Source: Reichenbachiella sp. 5M10
Lineage (GTDB): Bacteria; Bacteroidota; Bacteroidia; Cytophagales; Cyclobacteriaceae
NCBI RefSeq assembly: GCF_002742335.1
Contig: NZ_MDGR01000007.1
Coordinates: forward strand, 1,306,501 to 1,370,500
Reading direction: 5' to 3'
Length of the DNA: 64,000 nt
Both the position numbers and the translations under genes were made by a program. How positions within the stretch are numbered: the first letter of the stretch is position 1; each line of letters begins with the position of its first letter. Positions 36,553-47,500 of the stretch are shown here, piece after piece. Under the pieces are notes generated by a model that did no database searches, was not told where the DNA came from, and saw nothing but the letters and a program-made list of their open reading frames with translations.

Positions 36553-37326
36553 ATGCTACAAAATGTAAGAGGAATAAAACTAATAGTGGTAATGGCAGGA
36601 CTGGTGATGATAGGGTGTGAGTCCAAGCCAGAGCGGTCATTAGCACTAACCGACGACCTGACAGTAAAGGCCGAACTGATACATAGTGATGATTTTACAG
36701 ATGGGATCGACAACTGGAAAGTGGAGCAAATGCCAGACGGCAGTGTCTATCACAAAGACGGAAAACTAGAGATTAATGACTGGAGAGGCTGCACTGCATG
36801 GTTCAAAGAAAAACTAGAAGGCCCCATCATGATCGAATATGAGGCGGTGGTCTTGCAAGACACCACCAAGAGTCAGGAAGAAGACGGTATTTTCGATAGA
36901 GCTTCGGATCTCAACTGTTTCTGGATGGCTACCGATAGCGAAAACCCTGACGACCTATTTGCTAAATCTGATTTTCGTACGGGTCGCTTCCCCAACTACG
37001 ATACACTTAGCCTGTATTATGTAGGTATGGGGGGGCATTTCAATACCAAAACCCGGTTTAGAAGATATACAGGCAATGGAGAAAAGCCTTTGCTGCCAGC
37101 GCATGATTTGTCGGATGCAGTTTACCTCATCAAGCCCAATACGGTGAAGAAGATTCGTCTCGTTGCATTCGATGATGTGATCCAATACTATCGAAATGAT
37201 ACCTTGATATATGACTATAGAGATCCGAGACCTTACACCGAAGGGCATTTCGGTTTGCGTACCGTGCACAACCACATGACTTTGGACAATTTCAAAGTGT
37301 ACCGGCTCACCAAAATAGAAGATTGA
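36553..37326 (+). CDS. DUF6250-type concanavalin A-like lipoprotein
   Basis: This 257-aa lipoprotein has its lipobox at VMIGC. The mature part is a beta-sandwich with the family pattern SDLNCFWMATDSENPDDLF, DTLSLYYVGMGGHFNT, TRFRRYTGNGEKPLLPAHDLSD and a closing GHFGLRTVHNHMTLDNFKVYRL. It matches what I know as DUF6250 (related to the YesU/DUF1961 group). Such proteins often occur in marine PULs beside sulfatases and lyases. Whether it is an enzyme or a binding protein is not established. The conserved aromatic, Asp and Arg residues on one face would allow a glycan site. It lies 22 nt after the GH172 gene. Confidence 0.72.
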   Translation: MLQNVRGIKLIVVMAGLVMIGCESKPERSLALTDDLTVKAELIHSDDFTDGIDNWKVEQMPDGSVYHKDGKLEINDWRGCTAWFKEKLEGPIMIEYEAVVLQDTTKSQEEDGIFDRASDLNCFWMATDSENPDDLFAKSDFRTGRFPNYDTLSLYYVGMGGHFNTKTRFRRYTGNGEKPLLPAHDLSDAVYLIKPNTVKKIRLVAFDDVIQYYRNDTLIYDYRDPRPYTEGHFGLRTVHNHMTLDNFKVYRLTKIED

Positions 37327-37347
37327 CGATAGCTAGTAAAAAATCAC

Positions 37348-39993
37348 ATGAAGACTAAAATTACTCAACTGAACTATCATGGCCAGACGCTTTTAGGTCT
37401 GCTATTGATTCTGGCTTTAAATGCTTGTGATTCAAAGTTTATCCATGAAGTAATCAAAGAAGACAAGGGGCTTACCATCAAACATGATAGTCTCGAACTA
37501 AAGATCGAAATAGTAGACGAGGCGATTGTCCATGTGACGAAGCAAATGCCTGGAGCAGCTGTTTCTAATGTTCCGGATTATGTGACGGTACTGGAACCTC
37601 AGGACATAAAATGGACCATCGAAGAAATCAAAGACCAATTGACGATCACTACTGATCAGATCAAAGTGTTGGTCAACAGTGATGGTACGATCCAGTATGA
37701 GGACAAAAACGGCAAGCCATTGCTGTCCGAAACCAATGACAGGACTTATCTCAATCCTACAGCTGAAGGCAATGTCCTTTCGCAGGCTTTCGTAGCAGGA
37801 GAGGAAGCTTTGTACGGGTTGGGGCAGTTTCAGAGCGGCATCATGAACTGGAAAAATGTACCGATCCGACTCCAGCAATACAACCAAGAGATTGCGATTC
37901 CTTTTTTGGTCTCTACCAAAGGCTACGGCATCTACTGGAACAACTACAGCCTGACGGATTTCAACGAACCGCAAAATGAAATTGAGTTTGATGCCGTAGC
38001 GAAAGCTCAAATCTCGAAGGAAAACGAAGAGGTACCAACTACAGGAGAAAAGGAGAACGTAGCAGCCTATGCTACAGTGGAGGCTGAAGAAAAAAACATC
38101 AGAAGCACCACTTTCACTCCGGATCAAACAGGAGAGTACACCTTTTTAGCACTGAGCGACAACAACGGTCGTATGCGTGGCGAAATCCAAGTGACCATCG
38201 ATGGCGATGAGGTGATCAACTATTCTACGATTTGGATGCCGAGGAGGTATTCTGGCAAAAAGTACCTAGAAGCAGGCAGGACCTACGAAGTGGTATTCCA
38301 AAACACAGGAGCTAAGATGCCCGGACGTCTGTTTTACAACAAGCCGGATTTCAACAAAACAGTTTTTAGCAGTCAGGCTGGTGATGCCATCGACTACTAC
38401 TTCGTAGCGGGAGATAATCCAGCGGAGGCTATTGCACTTAATCATAAACTGACAGGTAGTACACCGATGTTTGCCAAAGGTGCCTATGGCTTTTGGCAGT
38501 GCCGAGAGCGCTATCACGATCAGACCGAAATCCTAGAAAACGCCCGAGAGATGCGTGAAAGAAAAATACCGGTAGACTACATCGTGCAGGACTGGTTTTA
38601 TTGGCCGAAAGGTACGAAAGGACCAGAGTGGGATAGAAACAAATACCCTGACGCCAAGGCCATGGTAGATGAACTCAAGGATTTGAACATGAAACTGATG
38701 GTTTCTGTATGGCCTGAGGTAAAAAATGAGGCTTTGGAAGAAAAGTACGACCTGACGAAAATCCCAAGTAGCAATTATGTAGATATCTATGATCAGGGCG
38801 TTGCAGATCGTTTTTATCGGATGCTAAGTGATTCGATGTTTCATTTGGGAGTCAGTTCGATCTGGTTGGATGGCACTGAGCCAGAGGGCGTCAAAGACAG
38901 CAAGGCCATGACAGCCGTAGGGCCATTTGAGCAAGTACATAATACGTATTCACTGGAAGTAACCCGAGCCATGTATGAAGGCAGAAGGAAGGAATTTCCC
39001 AATGAACGGGTGTTTAACCTGACTCGCTCGGCCTATGCTGGACAGCAGCGCTATGGGGCAACCTCCTGGTCGGGCGATACAGAGGCTTCTTGGGAGCAGT
39101 TCGAAGAACAGATTGCTGCTGGACTCAATTTTACGATGGCGGGTGTACCGTACTGGACGCATGACATTGGTGGTTTCTTTCGCGATATTAAATCCATCAA
39201 TCCGTATTTTGACGATCAATACACCAATCCCGAGTTTATCGAGTTGCTGACGCGTTGGTTTCAGTTTGGTGCCTTCAGCCCGATTTTTCGCATCCATGGC
39301 TATGTGTCAGAGACGGAGATTTGGCGCTACAACGAAGCTTTCGAAAGTACAGCGCGTAGGTTCATCGATTTGCGCTACCAACTCATGCCCTACATCTATT
39401 CGCAGGCATGGCGCGTGACGCGGGAAGGTCGCGAGCTCATGAGTCCATTGGCCTATCACTATCCAGAGGACAAAAAGACTTGGGAGATTAAAGACCAGTT
39501 TTTCTTTGGCGAGTCGATCATGGTGGGGCTAGTGACCGAGTACGAGCAGCGTGAAAAAGACATTTATTTACCAGCCGGTGATTGGTACAACTACTGGACA
39601 GGAGAGAAACTACCCGGAGGCCAAACCGTGACTGTAGACGCGCCACTGGATCAGACGCCGCTTTTCGTGAAAGCTGGATCGATCATACCGTTCGGCCCGA
39701 AAGTACAATACGCCACGCAAGAGACAGATGAGCCGCTCACGATCAAAATCTATCCAGGCGAGGATGCCGAGTATGTGCTGTACCTAGACGACAATGAAAG
39801 TTACGACTATGAGCAGGGAGAGTATTCAGAGCTTGTGTTTGCGTACGACCAGGCCGATCAGAGCCTGACCATCGAAAATGGAAACGGAGACTACATCGAT
39901 TTTGAACAAAACCCAATGGACATGATGGTAGAAGTGGTCGGAGACGGAGACTTGAAAAAAATACAATACAAGGGAAGAAAAATTGAATTATAA
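37348..39993 (+). CDS. GH31 glycosidase (alpha-xylosidase-like) with PA14-like insert, lipoprotein
   Basis: This exo-glycosidase has 881 aa, with lipoprotein signal LLILALNACDSKF. The domains in order are an N-terminal beta-sandwich (about 35-220), a PA14-like insert (about 230-345, TFTPDQTGEYTFLALSDNNG), the catalytic TIM barrel, and C-terminal beta domains. The nucleophile is D508 in IWLDGTEPEG and the acid/base is D577 in SWSGDTEASW, the GH31 pair. The PA14 insertion is known in GH31 alpha-xylosidases of Bacteroidota. Release of alpha-xylose is the best guess; alpha-glucosidase or alpha-galactosidase activity also occurs in the family. It fits a xylose-decorated fucose-rich substrate. Confidence 0.88.
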   Translation: MKTKITQLNYHGQTLLGLLLILALNACDSKFIHEVIKEDKGLTIKHDSLELKIEIVDEAIVHVTKQMPGAAVSNVPDYVTVLEPQDIKWTIEEIKDQLTITTDQIKVLVNSDGTIQYEDKNGKPLLSETNDRTYLNPTAEGNVLSQAFVAGEEALYGLGQFQSGIMNWKNVPIRLQQYNQEIAIPFLVSTKGYGIYWNNYSLTDFNEPQNEIEFDAVAKAQISKENEEVPTTGEKENVAAYATVEAEEKNIRSTTFTPDQTGEYTFLALSDNNGRMRGEIQVTIDGDEVINYSTIWMPRRYSGKKYLEAGRTYEVVFQNTGAKMPGRLFYNKPDFNKTVFSSQAGDAIDYYFVAGDNPAEAIALNHKLTGSTPMFAKGAYGFWQCRERYHDQTEILENAREMRERKIPVDYIVQDWFYWPKGTKGPEWDRNKYPDAKAMVDELKDLNMKLMVSVWPEVKNEALEEKYDLTKIPSSNYVDIYDQGVADRFYRMLSDSMFHLGVSSIWLDGTEPEGVKDSKAMTAVGPFEQVHNTYSLEVTRAMYEGRRKEFPNERVFNLTRSAYAGQQRYGATSWSGDTEASWEQFEEQIAAGLNFTMAGVPYWTHDIGGFFRDIKSINPYFDDQYTNPEFIELLTRWFQFGAFSPIFRIHGYVSETEIWRYNEAFESTARRFIDLRYQLMPYIYSQAWRVTREGRELMSPLAYHYPEDKKTWEIKDQFFFGESIMVGLVTEYEQREKDIYLPAGDWYNYWTGEKLPGGQTVTVDAPLDQTPLFVKAGSIIPFGPKVQYATQETDEPLTIKIYPGEDAEYVLYLDDNESYDYEQGEYSELVFAYDQADQSLTIENGNGDYIDFEQNPMDMMVEVVGDGDLKKIQYKGRKIEL

Positions 39994-40005
39994 ACGATAA
40001 TCAGC

Positions 40006-43000
40006 ATGAGAAGATTACAACTATTACTATTAGCCGTGTTGCTTTGGAGCAGTACGGGTTTGATGGCTCAAACGACGGTCAATTCATTGACCGAACTGCA
40101 ACCGTATCTCGAGCAGGACGATGTTCATGTGAAATTGGCACCTGGCGATTATACGGTGACAGGGGCCGATGTGGCCAATGGTGTGATTGGCAAACGCTGG
40201 ACTGGTAGCCAGTATCTGGGGAGTACTTTCAATGTATTCCTTTTCGAAGGGAACAATAGTACCTATGACTTTACCGGAGTTACGATTTACATCAAGACAG
40301 AAACAGCGCAGTCTGTTGGAAGTATTGATTTTTATGAATTTCGTGTCTTAGGAAGCAACAACACGATAAAAAATGTAACCGTGGTGGATGATGGAGATGT
40401 AGATGATAAACCTACTAGCAGAGCTACTAGTGTGGTTTTGGATGGGGCATACAATAAGCTGGTAGGTTGTCACTTTACGGTGAAAGGTTCTTACCCTTAT
40501 GGTTATGGGGATATTTTTGGGAAAGGCGGAGGTCCTGTCATCTCTCATAACAAACGCAGCGCATGCTTGGTCCGTGGAAAATCTAATCTGGTTAAGGACT
40601 GTACATTCATTTGTCGATCTTATGGTCACGGAATCTTTTTTCAGGGAGCTGTTGATCCTAGGGTAGATGGATGTTATGTAGAAGGTGAGTTGCGCTCTAC
40701 GGACGAAGTGCTCGCCGAAGAGGGTACAGGCTCACCTGCAGACAATGTTGATTTTGAAACAGTCTGGGGGTTTAATTTAAAAGACATTACGGGCAATTAT
40801 TACTTCAGTCTACAGGAAGACGGTATACGCTCATACAATGCAGGAGAGACCATCGTAGATGGCATAGAGTACGAAAGAGGAGTAACTGGAGCCACCGTCA
40901 CCAACAGTACTGTAGTGAAAATGAGGTCTGGTGTTACTATCGGGTGGGCATCAGGATACAAGTATGTTGAAAACTGTACGACTCTGGCTTGTGAGATAGG
41001 GTACTGGGTCGGAGCGAATACCGACGTGGTGAATTCTCGTGGAGATGCTTCTATTGGATCTTTACTTTCTGAGGATGTGAGCCGTAGCAATTCCAATATC
41101 GAATTGTCACTGATGGATGATTATGTGACTCCCGTGGATGGCGAGGTTACAGCCATTTATTACGCGGGTTCGGGACACAATGTGGTGCTATATGACGAAA
41201 CGACCTATTTGCACGATCATGTAGAAGTTGTAGTTGGAGGCGAAAGATTGGCTCACAGATTCTTGTCAGGTAGTACAGCTCCTCCCATTAATTTCACAGC
41301 AACTGATATCGATTTCAATAACCTGACTAATTACCCGATGTATTTGGGATCTAATAGTGCCCGTGTGACAGGTCAGTCTTGTGGTGCCATTACCGATGAC
41401 GGCACAAACAACGATGTGTCGGATGTCGACTGTGCTACGGCATGTGTCTACGAAGAGGGTGTGGCCTTCCCTACTTATGCCACTTCAGGGATCAATTATG
41501 AGATATATGAGGGAGATTTCGATGCGATACCAGATTTGGAAACGATGACTCCTGCTAAGTCAGGTATGGTCGCAGATATGGACATCTCCGCTACGGATAC
41601 CTTAAGCCAATTTGTGGTGGCATTTGACGGTACACTCGAAGTATCTGCTGATGGTCGTTACACTTTTTATGTATCATCCGATGATCCAACAAGCCTGATC
41701 GTAGATGGCAAAGAAGTAGTGAGCTACGATGGCGCTTCAGGTCTACTTGAGTCATCTGGGGAGATCTGTTTGGCTGAGGGCTTTCATTCATTAGAAGTCG
41801 TTCGAGTCGAAAAAAATAGTGATCAGAGCTTTTCCGTTTCTTACGAATCAGACGATGTAGCTAAGACCACGGCCTTGGATGTATTTGGTAATGACTTTGC
41901 TTCCATCGATAATTTGGCCTATCTGGCCAATGCAACACAACCTTCTACTTCAGATGGAGGCTTAGCTATAAGGGCGGTCGATGGCAATACTGATGGGGCT
42001 TTCGCTTCCAATTCGGTGACGCACACATATGAAGAAACGAATGCTTGGTGGCAAGTCGAACTGAGAGATACTTATCCTATCGGAGAAATAAACGTCTACA
42101 ATCGCACAGATTGCTGTTCGGATCGCTTAGGTGCTTTTACGATCAGCGTGTTGAACGAGCAGGGCCAGACTCTATTTTGTCAGTATATCGAGCCACTCAC
42201 CGAGCCATCTGTCACAGTAGATGCCGAAGGTGTACTGGGTCGAGTAATCAGGATAGAAAAAACTGAGGTGGGGATCTTAGCGCTAGCCGAAGTGGAAGTG
42301 TACGAAGGCACTGAGGTTACACACGGTGGTGAATTTCAATTGCGTAAGAGAGATTCTGACCTATATGCCATTGATGGTGGCGCACAAGAAACCGAAGCGG
42401 GACATTCTGTGGCCATGCTTAAGTTCAGCAATCATGAGAATATGACCTGGACAGAGCTAGACCGAGAAGAAGGATACTATTCTTATCAAAAATACGGAAG
42501 CGAATTGTGCTTGGCTGGCAATGATCAGGACGATCTCGTGCTGGCAACATGTGATGAAAGTGCAGAAAACCAACAATGGTTCAAAATCGGAGGAGGAGAG
42601 GGACACTATCGTCTACAACTGAAAGGAACAGAATTGGTGATCGATGGAGGGAGTGGCAGATTTGATGGAGCCAATATCTACCTTGAAGCGCTGGACTATA
42701 CTAGCGAAGCGCAGCAATGGAAGTTTGAAGCTGCAGACGTGGACAATCTTGAAACAGACGATGAAGTTCTTTCCACTTCTGCATCTCGACAAGTGAGTGT
42801 TTATCCCAATCAGGTGGTAGATGTTCTCAATGTTCAGTTTCCTGCTGCTGCCTATTCACAATTTTGGATCCATGATCTGAATGGTCGTGTGGTGCGTCAG
42901 GGGCAGATTGCAGATCAAGCGCAGCAACTGTCGGTGGATTTTAGAGCAATGGATGAGGGGATATATATCCTTATGCTGAAAGGACCTAATGCCTCGGATT

Positions 43001-43020
43001 CTTTCAAGATTATAAGGTGA
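40006..43020 (+). CDS. Secreted multimodular beta-helix protein with F-type lectin, ricin-type and T9SS domains
   Basis: This 1004-aa exported protein has a signal peptide ending GLMAQ. Residues about 25-470 form a parallel beta-helix similar to the protein at 56400, sharing the SYPYGYGD...GKGGGP core. Then come a PA14-like domain (about 490-630) and a discoidin-fold F-type lectin (about 640-770) carrying the fucose-binding pattern H-x26-R-x-D-x4-R exactly (H673, R700, D702, R707, with the paired cysteines C703-C704). These are followed by a ricin-type beta-trefoil (about 780-910) and a type IX secretion C-terminal domain (about 925-1004, SVYPNQVVDVLNV... DSFKIIR). The helix is probably catalytic (lyase or glycosidase) but I cannot name a family. 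It would sit on the cell surface or in the medium. Confidence 0.83.
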   Translation: MRRLQLLLLAVLLWSSTGLMAQTTVNSLTELQPYLEQDDVHVKLAPGDYTVTGADVANGVIGKRWTGSQYLGSTFNVFLFEGNNSTYDFTGVTIYIKTETAQSVGSIDFYEFRVLGSNNTIKNVTVVDDGDVDDKPTSRATSVVLDGAYNKLVGCHFTVKGSYPYGYGDIFGKGGGPVISHNKRSACLVRGKSNLVKDCTFICRSYGHGIFFQGAVDPRVDGCYVEGELRSTDEVLAEEGTGSPADNVDFETVWGFNLKDITGNYYFSLQEDGIRSYNAGETIVDGIEYERGVTGATVTNSTVVKMRSGVTIGWASGYKYVENCTTLACEIGYWVGANTDVVNSRGDASIGSLLSEDVSRSNSNIELSLMDDYVTPVDGEVTAIYYAGSGHNVVLYDETTYLHDHVEVVVGGERLAHRFLSGSTAPPINFTATDIDFNNLTNYPMYLGSNSARVTGQSCGAITDDGTNNDVSDVDCATACVYEEGVAFPTYATSGINYEIYEGDFDAIPDLETMTPAKSGMVADMDISATDTLSQFVVAFDGTLEVSADGRYTFYVSSDDPTSLIVDGKEVVSYDGASGLLESSGEICLAEGFHSLEVVRVEKNSDQSFSVSYESDDVAKTTALDVFGNDFASIDNLAYLANATQPSTSDGGLAIRAVDGNTDGAFASNSVTHTYEETNAWWQVELRDTYPIGEINVYNRTDCCSDRLGAFTISVLNEQGQTLFCQYIEPLTEPSVTVDAEGVLGRVIRIEKTEVGILALAEVEVYEGTEVTHGGEFQLRKRDSDLYAIDGGAQETEAGHSVAMLKFSNHENMTWTELDREEGYYSYQKYGSELCLAGNDQDDLVLATCDESAENQQWFKIGGGEGHYRLQLKGTELVIDGGSGRFDGANIYLEALDYTSEAQQWKFEAADVDNLETDDEVLSTSASRQVSVYPNQVVDVLNVQFPAAAYSQFWIHDLNGRVVRQGQIADQAQQLSVDFRAMDEGIYILMLKGPNASDSFKIIR

Positions 43021-44567
43021 TAAACTTGTTGATAAAGCCGGCATACATATTCGCACTTACGGTGTTGCTGCTGGGTGCTTGTACTTCTCCTACCACTGTG
43101 GTAGAGGAGACGAGCACACAGCCCAATATCATTTTCCTGATGACGGACGATCAGCGCTGGGACAATCTGGGTTGCTACGGCCGTCCAGAGTTCAACACGC
43201 CCAATATCGACAAGCTGTCATCCGGTGGAGTGACTTTTGACAATGCCTATTATGCCGTGGCAGTATGCATGCCCAGTAGGGTCACGATGCTGACAGGACG
43301 CTACAACTCCAACCACAACGTGGGCTTTGTGGCTCCTAACGATTACACGTTATCACAAGCGGATTTTACCAAAAGCTATCCTGCACTGTTGAAAACAGCA
43401 GGCTATCGCACGGGCTTTGTAGGCAAAGTGGGCTTCACTGTAACCAACGAAGCAACCCGCCCGAGTACGCCTAAGGAGCATTACTATCGGGAGCAGATGG
43501 GTGGGGTATTTGACTTTTTTGCTGGGAGCGAAACCTATGATTATAAGGGGCTGGTCACCTGGCCGGAAGAAGACTCAGTGCTGTCGGGTATTTATCGCGA
43601 AGGGCGCGAAAACTCTGGACGAACCTTGCGCACTGGGGAGGCCATGCTGCGATTTTTAGATACACAGCCTGCCGATCAGCCTTTTTGCTTGTCGGTGAGC
43701 TTCTATGCGGTCAAGCACGACAGAGATCACGATGTGTATTGGCCGCATTTTGAGCCATACAAGGATCATGAGTTTGCCGTGCCTGACAATTGGGTAGAGG
43801 GTGACAATGAAGCTTTGCCCGAGGTAGTCAAGGAGAATGCCAGGGGGGTATATCTGCACCGCCAGCGTTCTTCTACGCCCGAAATGTATCAGCGGCTCGT
43901 GCGTCGATTTGCCGCCCAAGGCTATTCGGTTGATGAGCAGGTAGGACTTTTGATGCAGAAGCTAGAAGAAAAGGGGATCCTGGACAATACGGTAATCATT
44001 TACACTAGTGACAATGGTCGCTTTCAAGGTTCGCATGGCTTGTTTGATAAGTGCCTCTTGTATGAAGAATCGGTGAAAGCTCCCTTTATAGTGTACGATG
44101 GAAGAAAACCAAAAGCGCAACAACAGCGGAGAGAAGATGCACTGATTTCTTCCGTAGATGTAGCACCCACTATTGTGTCACTTGCAGGACTGGAGCCACC
44201 AGCCAGTATGCAAGGACGAGATATCAGTGGTATTTTGGATCAATCACAAGACATGACACAGTGGCGCGATGCAGTGCTGATGGAGGATCTTTTTTTAGTA
44301 GACATGTTCAAAGAGCGCTACAAGGAAAATGTAGATGAGATCAACCAAAAGTTGATCGATGAGAACAAATCCTACCGTAGCAGAGGCATCCGAATGGACC
44401 GCTGGAAGTATATTGTTTTTTATGAGCACACGCCTCAAATCGAAGAGCTATATGATTTAGCACAAGACCCATCAGAACAAAACAATCTGGCCGATAGCCC
44501 AGAGCATCAGGAGATTTTAAAGGAATTAAGAAAACGAACAGAAGAGCTTTATCAGCAAGCCATCTAA
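43017..44567 (+). CDS. Sulfatase of the formylglycine type, lipoprotein
   Basis: This S1 sulfatase of about 516 aa has lipoprotein signal LLLGACTSP. The metal site is NIIFLMTDDQRWDNLGCYG, the formylglycine motif is CMPSR with C84, and the second metal site is VIIYTSDNGRF. The apparent start is GTG at 43017, overlapping the TGA of the previous gene as GTGA. No ATG lies close by in frame before the hydrophobic signal, which supports GTG. It belongs to a different sulfatase subgroup from the pair at 32-35 kb and resembles iduronate- or heparan-sulfatase-like S1 enzymes in its YNSNHNVGF segment, but position specificity is not predictable. Confidence 0.91.
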   Translation: MINLLIKPAYIFALTVLLLGACTSPTTVVEETSTQPNIIFLMTDDQRWDNLGCYGRPEFNTPNIDKLSSGGVTFDNAYYAVAVCMPSRVTMLTGRYNSNHNVGFVAPNDYTLSQADFTKSYPALLKTAGYRTGFVGKVGFTVTNEATRPSTPKEHYYREQMGGVFDFFAGSETYDYKGLVTWPEEDSVLSGIYREGRENSGRTLRTGEAMLRFLDTQPADQPFCLSVSFYAVKHDRDHDVYWPHFEPYKDHEFAVPDNWVEGDNEALPEVVKENARGVYLHRQRSSTPEMYQRLVRRFAAQGYSVDEQVGLLMQKLEEKGILDNTVIIYTSDNGRFQGSHGLFDKCLLYEESVKAPFIVYDGRKPKAQQQRREDALISSVDVAPTIVSLAGLEPPASMQGRDISGILDQSQDMTQWRDAVLMEDLFLVDMFKERYKENVDEINQKLIDENKSYRSRGIRMDRWKYIVFYEHTPQIEELYDLAQDPSEQNNLADSPEHQEILKELRKRTEELYQQAI

Positions 44568-44579
44568 GGCATCACAATT

Positions 44580-47500
44580 ATGAAACTAAATCAAACTGCA
44601 TTACTAATTTTTGTTTTTCTCATCTCTATAGGGGCAAGGGCACAGCCTATCGCGCATATAGGGTCTTCGGATTTTTCGGGTTGGTCTGGCATAGAAAAAG
44701 TCAAAGGCAATGAAGCCATGGTAAGTAGCGGAAAACGCATTGATTTTAGCTATCCAGATGGTGAAAACTCAGACAAAGGATTTAGGGATTTTTATAGTGG
44801 TGCGGATTGGAGTATCTATCAGGGGCTATCGTTCGATATATATCAGAAGAAAGAATCGAATGCGGAAATAGAGCTGACCTTTGAGGTAGACGAGAAAAAT
44901 ACCAGAAAACTACAAGCCAAAAGCAGTGCCGTCATTCAGCTCTATGGCTCGGGTTGGCAAAAAGTCTATGTACCGTGGCAATTGTTCGACTTGGCAGAAG
45001 GTCAAAGAGGTACGCTGCAAGGCGTGAAGGATTTTTCCATCAAACTTACTTCTGCCAAGAATCAAAGCTTGAAAATCAAGGGTATAGTATTGACCAAAGG
45101 GGAGCGTATCTATTTGGATGCATCCATTCGAGGTAAATCTGCGAAGGCTGGGGATGCCGTACAGTACGCTGTAGAAATCGGCAACACTACCAATGAGGTG
45201 CAAAAGGTCCAACTGACTTTCCCAAGAGTAGGATGGGAAGCGATGCAGGCTAGTGTGAACCCATCGGTGGTAAGCCTGAATCCGATGGAGATAAAGACAA
45301 TCGAAGTATCGGTACAGTTGCCAGCAACACTCCCAGCGGGCGTGCGAGAGCAGCAACGATTGGAGGCTATAGCCAATGGTGACGGCAGTGCTTTAGCGAC
45401 AATGGAATTTACCACGGCAGTCACGGTACCGTCGCCTTTCATGATTCACACCGCAGACAATTGGCAGAAAGTGCGCGATAAAATTGAAAACTATAGCTGG
45501 GCCCAGGCTGAGCTTGAGGTGTATGAAGAGAAAGCCAGTAAATGGGTTGTGCCCGATATCGCTGATAAATTACCTTCAATGAATGCGCAAAAGGGCAAAT
45601 ACCTTTTTCATAGCAATGAAGGAGGAAAATTGATGGATTGTGCGATTGCTTATCAACTGACGGGCAAAGAAGAATATGCCCAAAAATGTGTGGACTTTCT
45701 TCGCAAACTGATAGACCCAGAAACGGGATACCCCACTACGTTGCGTGTCAACCAAAATAATTTTGTGAAGGAAGGTGGGATATTTCAAGATATCGCGCGT
45801 ACCTACGACATGATTAGAACATCAGGTCTATTGACCGAGCAAGATCATAAGCTGATCGAAAAAACCTTCAGGTTGTACATCGAAACGGCACAGTTGGGTA
45901 ATGATGATGGAGGCGTCAACAACTGGGACCTGAGTGAGTTGGCAGGGGCTTTTTATTGTGCCTTGGCTATTCAGGATTGGACCTTAGTAGATTGGACACT
46001 TCACTCGCCTTCAGGTATCTTGAGACAGTTTTCTCAAGGCATCATGAGCGATGGTTGGTGGTACGAATGCGCGGTGGGTTACAATCTATGGTGCGCCACC
46101 ATGTTTTCGGAAATAGGTATCGCACTGCGACCTTGGGGCATCAATTTTATAGATGCAGAGGTACCCATCGGTACCACACCCTATTATTCGTTATTACCAG
46201 AAAGAATGCAGCCAGGTTTGTACGGTATGAATTTCGACAAATGGGGGACTATGCACCAAAACAGTGTTTCGATCAAAGATATGTGGGATGCATTGGTGCC
46301 TTTCCTTGATTACCGCGGGGTGATGTTTGCCGTGAATGATGCGCAAGAAAGCCGTGTGACGGGAGAGCCTTACGAGTTGGCTTATTATCTGTACAAAGAT
46401 CCTGAATATGCCGCAGTACTTAATAAAAACGAAAAGAGAAATCTGCTGTACGGTGTGCCTGAATTGCCTCAAGTTACTTCCGTGAAAAATACGCAATCTG
46501 CCTATGCCGACAACATGGGAGTGGTTCAATTGCGCTCACAAGCCGATGGACGCACACAGAGAGATCAGATTCAGGCGGTACTTCATTATGGTACTCATGG
46601 CGGGTATCACGGTCATTTTGATAGAACTAGCTTCCTGAGCATGATGCGCTATGGTCGCAGTTTCTTCAATCCCGAAATGATCTGGTACGGGTACGGCAGC
46701 TACAACTATAAATTTTTGGTGCAAACCTCGATGACCAAAAACATGGTGGTAGTAGATCAGAAAATGCAGGAACCCAAAGAAAGCTTCAGAACGCTCTTTC
46801 ACACGGGCGATATGATGCAAGCCACTGCCGTGGAGACCAGAGCCAGATGGAGCAATCCTCCCTACGGCGGTATAGTGTATAGCTACAAAGAAGGGATGAG
46901 CTTTGCCGAGAAAACCTGGGAAGAGGGGCGCTCAATCGATGTGCCAGAAAATGCTCCGGAATACGGCAAGATCAATGATTTTACGGAGCCCGTTACCCAA
47001 CGTCGCGTGATGGTAATGATGGACGATTATGTGGTCCTAGCCGATTATCTAGCGTCTGATCAAGCGCACACTTTTGATTGGTTGTTTCAGATGAAAGGCC
47101 TGAAAGAATTGAAAGCGCCCGAAAAGAAATTTATTAGGCATGACGATCAGCTGTCTACCGACCCTCTAGGTGCGGCACAGTTTTTTACAGATGTCAATTG
47201 GTACCAAACTGAAGGAACAGCGCGCACCAGATTCGAAATGTGCTTTGGCGAAGGGTGTGACAACAAGGGCACCCGGGCACCCAATAGTGAAGACGGTCCA
47301 CTGAAAATAGATGTGTTCAATGCCTGGCCACTTGAAAATGAAATGGCGACCGCTACAGTGCCCGAATCCCATGGTGTGAACAAGCAACTATGGTACACCG
47401 TGCAGGGGGATGAGGAAACATTGCTCAACGATAGTACAGGTGCATGGATTTTGGGAAGTCAAGAGGTGTCCGTAAATGTAGAGGGCAAAAAGCAGCTGGT

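Noticed and set aside
40006-43020. Chondroitinase B / PL6 alginate lyase assignment for the beta-helix
   Set aside because: The fold looks similar, but I could not line up the PL6 Lys/Arg catalytic signature with the conserved residues of the two helices, so no family name was given.
43017-44567. A later ATG start for the sulfatase
   Set aside because: A later start would remove the lipoprotein signal peptide. GTG 43017 keeps it and gives the stop-start overlap seen elsewhere.
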